64,000 nucleotides of DNA from Candidatus Poribacteria bacterium (GTDB taxonomy: Bacteria; Poribacteria; WGA-4E; WGA-3G): assembly GCA_009841255.1 (NCBI GenBank), contig VXMD01000082.1:124001-188000 (forward strand). The letters run 5' to 3'. A model generated the notes under the pieces. That model had not been told where the DNA came from. It worked only from the letters and a program-made list of their open reading frames with translations, and ran no database searches. Both the position numbers and the translations under genes were made by a program. Numbering within the stretch: position 1 is the first letter of the stretch; each line of letters begins with the position of its first letter. Below are positions 8,225-17,199 of this stretch, in pieces.

Positions 8225-10072
8225 TTAGGGTTTCAGTGCTTTCACTTTCTGAACAATAGCGTCCGTGCTAATGCCGTGATATTCCAAAAGCTCCTCCGGT
8301 TTCCCGGACCTCGGTACGCCTGTAACGGCAAGTTTGTGTACACAGATCCCTTTAGTCGCCACAGCTTCAAGGACAGCATCACCCAGTCCGCCTTCAGGAT
8401 AATGGTCTTCAACAGTGATGAGGGTGTTGTTCGTCTCAGATGCCGCCTTTTGTAGGGCTTCCTTATCAACTGGCTTAACGGAATACAGATCAATAATACG
8501 AACAGCAATCCCCTCTGCTGCAAGCCTCTCGTAAGCCTTCAACGCCTCGTGAAGCGCAACGCCTGCGGCAACAAGGGTCACTTTATCTTCACTACTTTCC
8601 CGAATAACTTTACATCCACCAATTGGGAAACTCTCATGTGCATTGTAGAGAATAGGGGTCGTTGGGCGTGAGGTGCGGAGGTAAACAATACCTTCGTATT
8701 CGGCAGCCTCAGCGACAAGCCGCTCAGCAGCAACCGCATCGCTTGGATACAGCACGACTGCTCCCGGAATCGCACGAAACATCGCGAGGTCCTCTAAACC
8801 CATCTGCGAGGGACCGTCTTCGCCAATGGAGACCCCACAGTGTGAACCGGCATATTTAATATTCGCCTGTGAGATCGCTGACATCCGAATCTGATCATAG
8901 GCGCGCGATAAAAATGCAGCAAACGTGGAGACAAAGGGAATTTTCCCGCGCTTTGCCAAACCGATGCCAGCACCGACCAAATTTTGTTCCGCGATAAACA
9001 TCTCGAAATAGCGGTTGGGATGGAGATCCATAAATTGTTCGGCATAGGTAGAGTTTTTCGTGTCCCCGTCCAAGGCGACAACATTAGGATTCGAGCTGCC
9101 AAGCTTCGCAAGCCCGGCACCGTAACCACTACGCGTTGCGATTTTTTCGTCCGCCGGATAATCAGGAGGTTCACATTCAGTTACGCCTGAACGATCGGTA
9201 CTCGCATTTACAGGGTTAGGCGATTTAATCTCAATAGGGACATCCGTCTGCAACGGACCCAGTTCAGTCAAAGCTTGATCCAGTTCCTCACCTTGGGCGA
9301 GTGCCTTTCCGTGCCAATTATCGGCGTTCTCAAGGAACGAAACCCCTTTTCCCTTAAAGGTTTTAGCGACGATCATCGTCGGTTTCTCATCCGAAGCCCT
9401 TGCTTGGTCGAGTGCGGGAAGGATTTCATCAAAATTGTGCCCATCAATGCCGATGGCTTGCCAACCAAACGCCTCAAAACGCTGACAATACGTATCAACA
9501 TCAAAGGCATACATAGTTCGTTGGCTTTGCCCTAAGGCATTAACATCCACAATTCCAATCAAATTATTAAGCTGGTAGTGTGACGCCAAAGCCGCCGCCT
9601 CCCAGACGCCACCTTCGGCAGTCTCACCATCGCCAAGCAGAACATAGACTCGGTAGTCAGAGGCGTCTAAGTATTTACCGTTGAGAGCCATGCCGAGTCC
9701 AAGCGATAAACCTTGTCCGAGTGACCCTGTTGCGACCTCTGTCCACTCAAATCGAGGGGTTGGATGTCCCTCCAAGATGCTGTCAATTTGTCGCAGCGTG
9801 CATAGTTTCTCAGTTGGGATAATACCGGCTTCGGCATAAGCCGCGTAAAGTAGGGGTGCTGCATGCCCTTTAGATAAGATGAATCTATCGTTGTTTGGGT
9901 TCCGAGCATCGGTTGTGTCATAACGCATCGCGTGGAAAAAGAGTGCTGAGACGATATCCGCAGCCGAGAGACACGTGGTCGGATGTCCAGAACCCGCCTC
10001 CGATGTGGAGATAACCGAATGAATACGTAGATTAGTCGCTTTTTGTTTGAGAAAATCTTTTAAGGTGTCCAC
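8225..10072 (-). CDS. tkt: Transketolase
   Basis: This is a complete thiamine-diphosphate transketolase of 615 residues, the size of the bacterial/animal-like single-chain form. GSGHP (27-31) and the ThDP/Mg motif GDGE (147-150) with VDVNALG near 176 define the N-terminal domain. The Pyr domain follows (IAEQNLVGAGIGLA), then the C-terminal domain. It moves two-carbon units in the non-oxidative pentose phosphate pathway. The start is GTG at 10072 after TAGGAAAAATTT. Its stop directly abuts a protease remnant. Confidence 0.95.
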   Translation of the reverse strand: MDTLKDFLKQKATNLRIHSVISTSEAGSGHPTTCLSAADIVSALFFHAMRYDTTDARNPNNDRFILSKGHAAPLLYAAYAEAGIIPTEKLCTLRQIDSILEGHPTPRFEWTEVATGSLGQGLSLGLGMALNGKYLDASDYRVYVLLGDGETAEGGVWEAAALASHYQLNNLIGIVDVNALGQSQRTMYAFDVDTYCQRFEAFGWQAIGIDGHNFDEILPALDQARASDEKPTMIVAKTFKGKGVSFLENADNWHGKALAQGEELDQALTELGPLQTDVPIEIKSPNPVNASTDRSGVTECEPPDYPADEKIATRSGYGAGLAKLGSSNPNVVALDGDTKNSTYAEQFMDLHPNRYFEMFIAEQNLVGAGIGLAKRGKIPFVSTFAAFLSRAYDQIRMSAISQANIKYAGSHCGVSIGEDGPSQMGLEDLAMFRAIPGAVVLYPSDAVAAERLVAEAAEYEGIVYLRTSRPTTPILYNAHESFPIGGCKVIRESSEDKVTLVAAGVALHEALKAYERLAAEGIAVRIIDLYSVKPVDKEALQKAASETNNTLITVEDHYPEGGLGDAVLEAVATKGICVHKLAVTGVPRSGKPEELLEYHGISTDAIVQKVKALKP

Positions 10073-10096
10073 AAATTTTTCCTAATCCTTTTGCGA

Positions 10097-10119
10097 CGCA
10101 AGCCGCGTGTGGGCTTGCG
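10097..10119. repeat. Perfect 8-bp hairpin
   Basis: CGCAAGCC and GGCTTGCG flank a seven-base loop between the TPR gene and transketolase. It could end transcription of the acidic TPR gene or be a short interspersed palindrome. No T-run follows, so the role is open. Confidence 0.4.
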
Positions 10120-10127
10120 GGACAATG

Positions 10128-10850
10128 CTATTTTGGGTTCAACTGATCCGTTCTCCGCTGAGCGGCTAACGAAAGATAATGTTCTTGACAATTCTGGATG
10201 AGACTCTCAAAAGCTACAATGGCTTGCGGAATGTCTTGCAGTTTGACGTACGCTTCTGCTTGCCAGTACATTGCCTTCGCCACAATCGAACTGGAATCTG
10301 TTACATTTTCTTCCGTGTGCTGGGTTTCGTTTTCTATAGCCTCTGCAAACTTTTCGATTGCGCGTTGATAATCTTTCTCCTCATAGTAGGCTGTCACCGC
10401 ATCTGCATAAGCGAGATTGTCCTGTTCCTGTGGTCGGAAAAACTCAACTTCAAACGCAGGCAATTCCAGCGGTGGGATATCTACTTCTAAATCTTCTTCG
10501 TCAGGCAATGCATCTATCGCTTCAGCAAGCCGTTGTTCGTATGCTTTAGGGTCCTCGTCATCTGTTTCTTCCGCGGTTTCTTCCTTTTTATCTTCAGGCT
10601 TTTCTACTGTCTCAGCCTCGACCGCTCCCTCAGCCTCTTCATCTTCACCTTCATCTTCATCCTCTTCTACGACTTCAGCTGCCGCGGCTTCACGAAAGGC
10701 GTGAGAGAGTGCAGTAGCCGCATCATCTAAGTCATCTTCCAAATCAACGGCATCCTCATCCTCTTCATCCAGATAGGGATCTTGTGATTCATCCTCAAAA
10801 TCGTCTGTTTCGTCAAAATCGTCTGTTTCGTCGTAACTATTAAATGTCAT
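10128..10850 (-). CDS. Acidic, low-complexity protein with C-terminal TPR repeat
   Basis: The product has about 240 residues. The first 110 are dominated by Asp and Glu with few hydrophobic residues and look disordered. From about residue 145 (LAYADAVTAYYEEKDYQRAIEKFAEA) there is a tetratricopeptide pair, with a second helical pair at YWQAEAYVKLQDIPQAIVAF. No signal peptide or membrane segment is seen. ATG at 10850 is chosen over an upstream TTG because GGAGG lies five bases before it. It is upstream of transketolase on the same strand. Function is unknown; a protein-protein scaffold is the likeliest role. Confidence 0.75.
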   Translation of the reverse strand: MTFNSYDETDDFDETDDFEDESQDPYLDEEDEDAVDLEDDLDDAATALSHAFREAAAAEVVEEDEDEGEDEEAEGAVEAETVEKPEDKKEETAEETDDEDPKAYEQRLAEAIDALPDEEDLEVDIPPLELPAFEVEFFRPQEQDNLAYADAVTAYYEEKDYQRAIEKFAEAIENETQHTEENVTDSSSIVAKAMYWQAEAYVKLQDIPQAIVAFESLIQNCQEHYLSLAAQRRTDQLNPK

Positions 10851-10887
10851 TTGTTCCTCCAAGTTTTTGTTCCTTTAGTGAAGAGTC

Positions 10888-10926
10888 GTCGGCAGTCAGC
10901 AAGAAATTCGCTTTGCTGACTGCCAA
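10888..10926. repeat. Palindromic hairpin downstream of LamG gene
   Basis: GGCAGTCAGCAA and TTGCTGACTGCC form a twelve-pair stem around a short loop just after the LamG gene. It resembles the GTCGGTTGTC units of repeat family B and may also act as a terminator. Confidence 0.45.
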
Positions 10927-10938
10927 AAGCCACTCTAC

Positions 10939-11763
10939 TTAGTACTTAGTCTTCACGCCTGCCCACGTGGTTGCCATCTTGTCAGTAGGATCAATCGCTA
11001 AGGCTGAATGCATACCATCCAACATCGTTTCAATGTCCGCTTGCTCCAAAGCGACATCAAAGATGACCACTTCATCAATAGTTACCGCCCCGAAGCGTGC
11101 GCCACCACAACAGTCATCAAATCCGATATTGACGGGACCGCTATCGGCATCAATCGGATTCTTCGCCAAATCTAAGGTGCTCGCTTCTTCCGCATCGATA
11201 TAGATTGCCCACTTCCCGGTCTTACTGTCAAAAGTGGTCGTGTACATGTGCCACTGGGTAATATCTTTGGGGCCAACATTCCCGTCGTTCCATCCCCCGG
11301 GTTTATTCCAACAGCCGCCGTTGCAAACGGGCCAGGCAACATTTTTCGTGCCTTGGTTGGGATGGATGATATAGGCGTTCCGCTTTTCAACCATCCAGCC
11401 GTGTTGGTTCCACGTATCATTTGGACTTTTCGCCCACGCTGAGACCGTGATCGCTTTCGTTGGGTTGTCATGTTCGGCGATCCGAACGAAAGCACCTTTA
11501 CCGTCAAATTCCAGTGCCTGTCCAAATTGCCCCTTCACCCATTGCGGTTTCCCTTCAAATTCGCCCTCCAGTCCATTCCCGGAATCATCGGTTGCCATAT
11601 TTCCTTTGCCTGCATCAAAAAGCCACATCCCGACAATCGTATCAGGATCGATTTCGGCAGAGGCCGTGGAGACGCACAAAACACCAATCCCAAAAAGACT
11701 GAAGCACACGAGGACTAAACTTACAAGAAAAAACTTGCTGCCAGAACTCATACTGAAATTCAT
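10939..11763 (-). CDS. Secreted LamG-domain protein with conserved C-terminal tail
   Basis: The 274-residue protein starts with a signal peptide (hydrophobic residues 10-34, cleavage near STASA). A concanavalin A-like LamG fold follows (IVGMWLFDAGKGN, GQALEFDGKGAFVRI, VTVSAWAK-like, TIDEVVIFDVAL). Such domains bind glycans or proteins outside the cell. The end, ALAIDPTDKMATTWAGVK, matches the ends of the secreted proteins at 32347 and 39484, a shared tail of unknown purpose. ATG at 11763 has GGAGG upstream. A near-consensus sigma-70 promoter lies at 11882-11910. Confidence 0.85.
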   Translation of the reverse strand: MNFSMSSGSKFFLVSLVLVCFSLFGIGVLCVSTASAEIDPDTIVGMWLFDAGKGNMATDDSGNGLEGEFEGKPQWVKGQFGQALEFDGKGAFVRIAEHDNPTKAITVSAWAKSPNDTWNQHGWMVEKRNAYIIHPNQGTKNVAWPVCNGGCWNKPGGWNDGNVGPKDITQWHMYTTTFDSKTGKWAIYIDAEEASTLDLAKNPIDADSGPVNIGFDDCCGGARFGAVTIDEVVIFDVALEQADIETMLDGMHSALAIDPTDKMATTWAGVKTKY

Positions 11764-11881
11764 TTGTACCTCCTGCTCAATATTACAAATTCAAGGACTT
11801 TATACATACATCTGCGCAATTTATACGGACGCTACAACTGTGCAAAAGCATAAATCGTCGCGAAAACATCAACATACATCT

Positions 11882-11910
11882 ATCATATCAGATTCATACG
11901 GACATGTCAA
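11882..11910 (-). promoter_or_regulatory. Sigma-70 promoter for the LamG gene
   Basis: On the minus strand TTGACA and TATGAT are separated by exactly 17 bases. The predicted start leaves a leader of about 110 bases before the LamG ATG. It faces away from the promoter at 12017. Confidence 0.75.
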
Positions 11911-12016
11911 GAAAAATTGAAATTCGAGTTGGAAATCGCGAGCACATCGCGTTCCTGCCACAAGAGGCTGGTGATGCCTGCTGAAAACTGAATGCCCGAC
12001 TTTATTCAAAAAATCG

Positions 12017-12045
12017 TTGACATGAAAGAAAGTGTCCCCTATAAT
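12017..12045 (+). promoter_or_regulatory. Consensus sigma-70 promoter
   Basis: TTGACA and TATAAT are both perfect matches, with a 17-base spacer. Transcription should start near 12052 and read into the membrane protein gene at 12165. The 400 bases between the two divergent genes hold this promoter and the one at 11882; nothing else is evident. Confidence 0.85.
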
Positions 12046-12164
12046 GTTCCTACACATTTATCTCAATATAGGAACTCGGGGTGTTTTTGCGAATCAACGC
12101 TGAATGCGCGTGTGGCATTCATCGGGATCTTTTCTGCGGATTTCCCCAGCCCCTCACAGAAAAT

Positions 12165-13223
12165 ATGAAGGAAATAGGGTTCATCTCTTTACTTTTAGTC
12201 TTTGGCATCCTGCCCGTGTTTGGACAGACCTCAAATGACAATCTGAAAGTTTCAGATTCGAAACAGTCCAACTTTGAACATGGAAAACCAGCGAGAGGTG
12301 TTCCTATTGCACAAGGCTTAATAGCACAGCATTTGGAAGGAACTGCTGACGAGTCCGCACAGCAAAGTAATGTTGTCAACGCGGAGAATGCGGGAACCAC
12401 TGCTGAAGGGGATGTACAATGGGAAAAGACGCGGCGGATATTTAAAATTATTAACGACTATCAGTTAGTAGAGGATGAGGTATTAACAACACTCGTTATA
12501 ATCGCGGCAGACGCAAGATTACAAGGGTACGTGACCGGCAACGTCCTGGTAATCGGCGGAGATATTCAACTATCGCCAGAGGCACAGGTGAAGGGGACGC
12601 TTCACATTATCGGCGGGCAAATTGAAGGAAACACACAAGGCGTAACGAACCTTCAAGTAAGTAATAACTGGCAGATGGTCCCCGCTGTGGCACATCTGCT
12701 AATGCATCCACACGCTTTTTGGGGCATCAGTGAACAAGCAAATTTTCGTCTAACACTGGTCAAGTGTGGTATCTCTTTTTTGATGTATTTGCTGATAGTA
12801 GCCGTGATTCCAAAACCGATAAACGCGGCAAGTGAACTTTTTGCCAGAAGACCTATCGGTAGCATCTTATTTGGCATCCTGATGTTAGTCATGATACCGC
12901 TCTTCCTTACACTGCTGACACTGTCAATTATCGGTGTGCCATTCATGCTACTGTCCCTTTCCCTCTTGGTTCCCTTGGCAATCTGTGGTAAGGCAGCGAT
13001 TTTTCTGACGCTCGGTAGCACCCTTTTTTCGGGACGATGGCGGCCGCTCGCTGTTATATTTGGTTACCTCCTCTACTTCATGGCAACAGCCTTGCCGTAT
13101 ATTGACTCGGTGGCGTTTCTCCTTGTCAATAGTGTCGCCATTGGACTCTGCCTACTCAGTGGTATCCGTATGATACGTTCGCAAGAACCGCGTAGAAACA
13201 TTTCTTGGTTGGAAAGGGTGTAG
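12165..13223 (+). CDS. Exported bactofilin-like N-domain plus multi-pass membrane protein
   Basis: The chosen ATG at 12165 starts a clear signal peptide (MKEIGFISLLLVFGILPVFGQ); a GTG at 12081 would place 28 non-signal residues before it. After a variable linker, residues about 130-180 read as short beta repeats (LQGYVTGNVLVIGGDIQLSP, VKGTLHIIGGQIEG), as in polymer-forming/bactofilin-like domains. At least four membrane helices follow to the C-terminus. The total is about 352 residues. It is followed six bases later by a BatA-like gene, so the two form an operon behind the consensus promoter. The exact function is not known. Confidence 0.75.
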   Translation: MKEIGFISLLLVFGILPVFGQTSNDNLKVSDSKQSNFEHGKPARGVPIAQGLIAQHLEGTADESAQQSNVVNAENAGTTAEGDVQWEKTRRIFKIINDYQLVEDEVLTTLVIIAADARLQGYVTGNVLVIGGDIQLSPEAQVKGTLHIIGGQIEGNTQGVTNLQVSNNWQMVPAVAHLLMHPHAFWGISEQANFRLTLVKCGISFLMYLLIVAVIPKPINAASELFARRPIGSILFGILMLVMIPLFLTLLTLSIIGVPFMLLSLSLLVPLAICGKAAIFLTLGSTLFSGRWRPLAVIFGYLLYFMATALPYIDSVAFLLVNSVAIGLCLLSGIRMIRSQEPRRNISWLERV

Positions 13224-13228
13224 CCAGC

Positions 13229-14239
13229 ATGCAGTTAGCGTCCCCTCTCTTCCTTAGTTTGTTCATTGTGATTCCGCTACTGATATTCGCTTTGCGGTGG
13301 TTACGTGGGAAACCGACAAGCGTTCCGATCGTGCGTTTTTCTGATTTCAAACACGGATTTGCATCAAGTATCCAGCAGATGCGGCATACGCCGTCAGTTA
13401 AAGCGTTGCCGATACTGCGCGGGATTAGATTCATTGTCCTTGCACTCCTCATTATCTCCCTTGCCCGTCCGCAACTCTCTCAAAGCCGTGAACATAAATT
13501 CACTGAAGGTATTGACATCTTCTTAGTCCTCGACATCTCAGAAAGTATGCGGGCAGAGGATTTCGAAGGGACGAATCGCATCCAAATTGCTAAATCAGTC
13601 GTCAACGATTTTCTAAGGCACCGCCAAAATGATCGTATCGGCTTAGTTGTTTTCGCCGGTGAAAGTTTTACGCTCTGCCCTTTAACGTCGGATTATTCGG
13701 TGTCCGTAGAACTGCTCAGAGATGTAGAGATCGGGCAACTCGAGGACGGCACGGCTATCGGTGATGCGCTTGCAACGGCTACCCATCGGTTACGCGCCTC
13801 GGAATCAAAAATAAAGATTATCATTCTCTTAACCGACGGTGAAAACAACGCTGGTAGCATTGAACCGAAAGCAGCAGCTTTTTTCGCAGCGTCCTTCGAG
13901 ATTAAGGTCTACACTATCGGGATGGGAAAAGAGGGGGGTGCACGCATTCCTTACGCCGATAGGACCTTCGGCAAACGCTATCGAGAAGTCTTAACCTATC
14001 TCGACGAGGATACTCTGAAACAGATTGCCAACATAACAGGAGGTCGCTATTTTCGTGCCACAGACACGCAATCGCTGAAACACATCTACGCAGAAATTGA
14101 TCGTTTCGAAAAGACAAAATTTGAGACAGTCTTTTCAGTTGCCTACAAGGAGTTGACGGCATATTTTCTAATACCCGCCGTACTCCTACTGGGAACCGAG
14201 ATCCTACTGAGCAACACGGTGTTACGGAAAATTCCTTAA
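13229..14239 (+). CDS. VWA-domain BatA-like membrane protein
   Basis: The protein has about 336 residues, with two N-terminal membrane helices (LFLSLFIVIPLLIFAL and FIVLALLIISLA), a von Willebrand A domain and a C-terminal helix. The MIDAS motif is DISES in VLDISESMRAEDF, followed by TDGENNAG. This arrangement is that of BatA, found in Bacteroides-type aerotolerance operons together with MoxR ATPase and BatD, none of which is visible here. ATG at 13229 is preferred over TTG 13205 because GGAAAGG lies just upstream. It is coupled to the preceding membrane protein gene. Confidence 0.85.
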   Translation: MQLASPLFLSLFIVIPLLIFALRWLRGKPTSVPIVRFSDFKHGFASSIQQMRHTPSVKALPILRGIRFIVLALLIISLARPQLSQSREHKFTEGIDIFLVLDISESMRAEDFEGTNRIQIAKSVVNDFLRHRQNDRIGLVVFAGESFTLCPLTSDYSVSVELLRDVEIGQLEDGTAIGDALATATHRLRASESKIKIIILLTDGENNAGSIEPKAAAFFAASFEIKVYTIGMGKEGGARIPYADRTFGKRYREVLTYLDEDTLKQIANITGGRYFRATDTQSLKHIYAEIDRFEKTKFETVFSVAYKELTAYFLIPAVLLLGTEILLSNTVLRKIP

Positions 14240-14365
14240 TTTTATACTATTGTTTGGACCATTTCTGTGAAGTTCAAGTCCCTGTCTCCAAAGCATTTCT
14301 GATTTTTCGCAACGTTTCAGACAGGACCACAACTCGCAGAAATAGGTTATAGAAGGAATGACATA

Positions 14366-14451
14366 GCCTGCAACAACGGCGCAGGCGGATATACGGACAG
14401 AAACGTCACTTAACCAATTCACCTGAACGAACCGCAAGGTAAAATTAAAAA
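14366..14451 (+). repeat. Leader element A, full copy, directly before a start codon
   Basis: A GCCTGC/GCAGGC hairpin with AACAACGGC loop is followed by GGATATACGGACAG, a variable middle, and the tail AACCGCAAGGTAAAATTAAAA that ends at the ATG of the isomerase gene. Bases 14240-14365 show no gene. Confidence 0.75.
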
Positions 14452-15213
14452 ATGGAAAATATTATTGCATGTAATTTGGGAAGTTACCGACAGTTTCGCG
14501 CCGGGGCGTATGCCCACTTAGCAGAAATCGGTCTAACGAACGTGGAAATCGGTGTACCTGCGTCTGAATCCGTCGATACCCTCTGCGCAGAATTGAACGC
14601 GCACGGACTCACCGCTACCAGCCTGCTCGGCAGTTGTGACGTTCAGTCTGAAACAGCCGTCTCAGATTTCCAGACGACGCTGGATATCGCTGATCAGATG
14701 GGCGTGAAGATTATCTTTGTCAGCGTGCACGCCGGAGATGTCGACCTGAGTGCGGTTTATGATCGGCTCCGCGCCATCGGCGAAAATGCCGCCCCCGTAG
14801 GTATTAAGGTCTGTCTGGAAACACATCCTGACCTGGTACATAATGGCGAGGTCGCGCTTAAAACGATGCAAGCCGTGAATCATCCCAACATCTGTGTCAA
14901 TTTTGACACTGGCAACGTTTACTATTACAATCACAATGTAACGGCTGTTACGGAAGTCCAGAAAGTTCTCGGACACGTTGGTGCCGTCCATCTCAAGGAT
15001 ACAAACGGCGGCTATCGAACGTGGAATTTCCCGGCACTCGGTGAGGGCGTTGTCGATTTTAAAGCGGTATTTCAGACGTTGAACGATGCAGGTTTCTACG
15101 GTCCCTTCACAATGGAGTTGGAAGGGATTGAGGGTGAAAACCTCGATGAGGCAGGTGCCCAAGCACGGGTCGCAGGCTCACTGCAGCATTTAAAAGACAT
15201 AGGAGTGATATAA
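14452..15213 (+). CDS. Sugar phosphate isomerase/epimerase-like TIM-barrel protein
   Basis: This 253-residue protein belongs to the AP-endonuclease-2/xylose isomerase-like superfamily. Metal-ligand positions typical of the fold are visible: CLETHPDL, NFDTGN, HLKDTNGG and MELEGIE. Members isomerise or epimerise sugars and inositols; the substrate is unknown. The stop overlaps the next start (TAATG), placing it first in an isomerase-cupin-aldo/keto reductase operon, which suggests carbohydrate conversion. The start lies at the end of a leader A element, whose AAGG serves as a weak, distant Shine-Dalgarno. Confidence 0.88.
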   Translation: MENIIACNLGSYRQFRAGAYAHLAEIGLTNVEIGVPASESVDTLCAELNAHGLTATSLLGSCDVQSETAVSDFQTTLDIADQMGVKIIFVSVHAGDVDLSAVYDRLRAIGENAAPVGIKVCLETHPDLVHNGEVALKTMQAVNHPNICVNFDTGNVYYYNHNVTAVTEVQKVLGHVGAVHLKDTNGGYRTWNFPALGEGVVDFKAVFQTLNDAGFYGPFTMELEGIEGENLDEAGAQARVAGSLQHLKDIGVI

Positions 15214-15578
15214 TGGATACGAATCTTTGTGTCATCCACCTGAGTGAAGGTGAGCGCATCGGCGATGCGCTCGGGAACGTTTTGGATACCCCGGATATGA
15301 CAACAATCGGGGCTTTCGCTGTTTCCAAAGAAAACCCCACTGAACTTCACTATCACGACTTCGACGAATACTGGTATTTCACAGAAGGCATAACGACAGT
15401 CACACTCCGAACACCTGACGGAAAATCTCAATCCTATCGTATCGGTCCTGGGGACTTGGTTGTTACACCGAAAGGTGTCGAGCACGGTCATACCCCAGAT
15501 AATGTCGTTCAAGGCGTGCAGTGGGTGAGTGTGATTCCCCCCGATGCTCGTCGTGGACATTTGCATCGAGATTTTTAA
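15213..15578 (+). CDS. Small cupin protein
   Basis: This 121-residue, single-domain cupin has HYHDFDEYWYFTEG giving His46, His48 and Glu52, and VTPKGVEHGH giving His91 or His93 as metal ligands. Cupins of this size often act as sugar isomerases or small-molecule binders. It overlaps the preceding isomerase by one base and has GGAG eight bases before its ATG. Its stop codon is formed inside a reversed leader-A tail. Its role is probably in the same sugar pathway as its neighbours. Confidence 0.85.
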   Translation: MDTNLCVIHLSEGERIGDALGNVLDTPDMTTIGAFAVSKENPTELHYHDFDEYWYFTEGITTVTLRTPDGKSQSYRIGPGDLVVTPKGVEHGHTPDNVVQGVQWVSVIPPDARRGHLHRDF

Positions 15579-15591
15579 TTTTACCTTGCGG
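15572..15591 (-). repeat. Tail fragment of leader element A, reversed
   Basis: The sequence TTTTTAATTTTACCTTGCGG is the reverse complement of the element tail. It supplies the TAA stop of the cupin gene, and its GCGGAGG end serves as the ribosome binding site of the next gene. Confidence 0.55.
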
Positions 15592-15600
15592 AGGTAGGCT

Positions 15601-16503
15601 ATGTTGACACAATCATCCCCTTTGCCATTGCGACGCTTAGGACGAACAGAATTAGAGGTCACATGCCTCGGTATGGGAGGCGCAGGCATCGGTAGAGGCG
15701 ATGTCACCGACGATGAAGCGATTGAAGCCGTCCACCGAGCCATTGACTTAGGGATAAACTATCTCGACACTGCACCCCTCTACGGTGAGAGTGAAAGACG
15801 GGTAGGGTTGGCACTTGCCGACGGTTGGCGTGAGAAGATTTACCTCGCCACGAAGATAGGAACGCACCCTGAATGGCGCGGCGATTTTAGTGCCTCGGGG
15901 ACGCGTCGCAGTGTCGAAAATAGCCTGCGTCTACTCGGCACCGATTGTCTCGATGTCTGCTTAGTGCATGACCCAGACAGTATGGACCCCGTTGTGGCAA
16001 AAGACGGTGCATTCGACGAACTCCAACGGATGCGCGAGGAAGGACTGCTTAAGTTTATCGGGCTCGGGGTTCGACAACACGAATTTCACAAAACTGCCAT
16101 CGAAACCGGTGTTGTTGACGTAATTCTAACGTATCTGGATTACACGCTCCTGAGCCAAACGGCAAACGATTGGTTATTACCGCTTGCCGCTGAAAATGAC
16201 ATCGGCGTTATCAACGGAAGCCCCATTGCGATGGGGTTGCTTTCAGGGATTGAGCCAGATGTATCCGCTGAAAGGATGCACTTAGACACATCTGACGCTG
16301 AAAAAGCACATCGACTTTGGCAGTGGGCAACCGACAACAATTTGAATGTCCTGAATCTCGCCATTCAATTCTGTTTCCGTCAACTTCGCATCGCGATGAG
16401 TCTGACCGGTTCTAAGAATGCGGCAGAAGTAGAGCAGAATTTCGCCGCCGCCACGACCCTGGTTTCCGATGATATATGGGAACAGTTGCAAGCACTGTTA
16501 TAG
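15601..16503 (+). CDS. Aldo/keto reductase
   Basis: This is a 300-residue NAD(P)H-dependent oxidoreductase with the complete tetrad Asp56, Tyr61, Lys85 and His123 (DTAPLYGES, ATKIG, LVHDPD). It resembles the L-fucose/D-threo-aldose dehydrogenase branch, which oxidises sugars, more than reductases of xenobiotic aldehydes. That assignment is by motif impression only. GGAGG lies seven bases before the ATG. It is third in the isomerase-cupin operon, which supports a role in sugar oxidation. Confidence 0.9.
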   Translation: MLTQSSPLPLRRLGRTELEVTCLGMGGAGIGRGDVTDDEAIEAVHRAIDLGINYLDTAPLYGESERRVGLALADGWREKIYLATKIGTHPEWRGDFSASGTRRSVENSLRLLGTDCLDVCLVHDPDSMDPVVAKDGAFDELQRMREEGLLKFIGLGVRQHEFHKTAIETGVVDVILTYLDYTLLSQTANDWLLPLAAENDIGVINGSPIAMGLLSGIEPDVSAERMHLDTSDAEKAHRLWQWATDNNLNVLNLAIQFCFRQLRIAMSLTGSKNAAEVEQNFAAATTLVSDDIWEQLQALL

Positions 16504-16601
16504 ACGCTGCCGGTTTCGAGTTCAATGAATTTGTAATCCGCCCCCTTGCTTATGACAGGTTTAACAGAAAAACGATAAACGATAGAAGATGGTATAGGGT
16601 T

Positions 16602-17183
16602 TCACACGGATTCAAGATTGTCAGGGCTGTTCAGATAGGGTGTCAAGACTTCTTGGAGTTGGAGGCGTGCGTTGCGGAGATGGCTTTTGATGGTGCCTTC
16701 AGAACCGTTCAAACGGGCGGCTATGGCTTTAATAGGTAGTTCGTCATGGTAATATAACACGAAGACACGGCGGCGGATAGGGGTGAGTTCGGCGATGGCT
16801 TCTCGGAGCTGCGCGCGAAGTTCGGCGCGTTCGAGGTCTCGACACGGGCTGGGGTGTGTCTGTTGGATGCGGTGGGAGTCAATGGCATGTAAGGGTTCAA
16901 GGGCATGGTCGTGCTTTTGCTTGCGGAAGTGGTCGGTGATGACATTCTCGGCGATACAATACACCCAAGAATAAAAAGACGAATCACAACGGAAGCCTGA
17001 GATGCCACGATATGCCTTTAGCCATGTCTCTTGTGTCAAGTCCTTTGCCGTCTCGGTATTTTCGACGCGTCGAGTGATGTGTCGCAACAAGCGGTCATGG
17101 TATTTGCGGACAAGGTAATCAAACGCTTCCGTCTCGCCGTGTTGGGTGCGCTCAATGTGTTGCTTTTCGTCGATTCCTAACAA
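16602..17183 (-). CDS. ECF-type RNA polymerase sigma factor
   Basis: This 193-residue protein has sigma region 2 (about 15-85, TKDLTQETWLKAYRGI-like) and region 4 (about 130-180, IKAIAARLNGSEGTIKSHL). No anti-sigma gene or fused sensor domain is evident. The start is TTG at 17183, preceded by GGAA. It is the last gene of a minus-strand series GT39, flippase-like, 88-residue protein, GspC-like, sigma, with gaps of 17 bases or overlaps, so it is probably co-transcribed with surface-glycan genes. Confidence 0.88.
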   Translation of the reverse strand: MLGIDEKQHIERTQHGETEAFDYLVRKYHDRLLRHITRRVENTETAKDLTQETWLKAYRGISGFRCDSSFYSWVYCIAENVITDHFRKQKHDHALEPLHAIDSHRIQQTHPSPCRDLERAELRAQLREAIAELTPIRRRVFVLYYHDELPIKAIAARLNGSEGTIKSHLRNARLQLQEVLTPYLNSPDNLESV

Positions 17184-17199
17184 CGTTTATCTATTCCTT

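Noticed and set aside
12081-12164. Upstream GTG start for the bactofilin-like membrane protein
   Set aside because: It would add 28 residues ahead of a clear signal peptide, so ATG 12165 is preferred.
15096-15743. 215-residue minus-strand frame across the isomerase, cupin and aldo/keto reductase genes
   Set aside because: It overlaps three well-supported genes and has no recognisable features.
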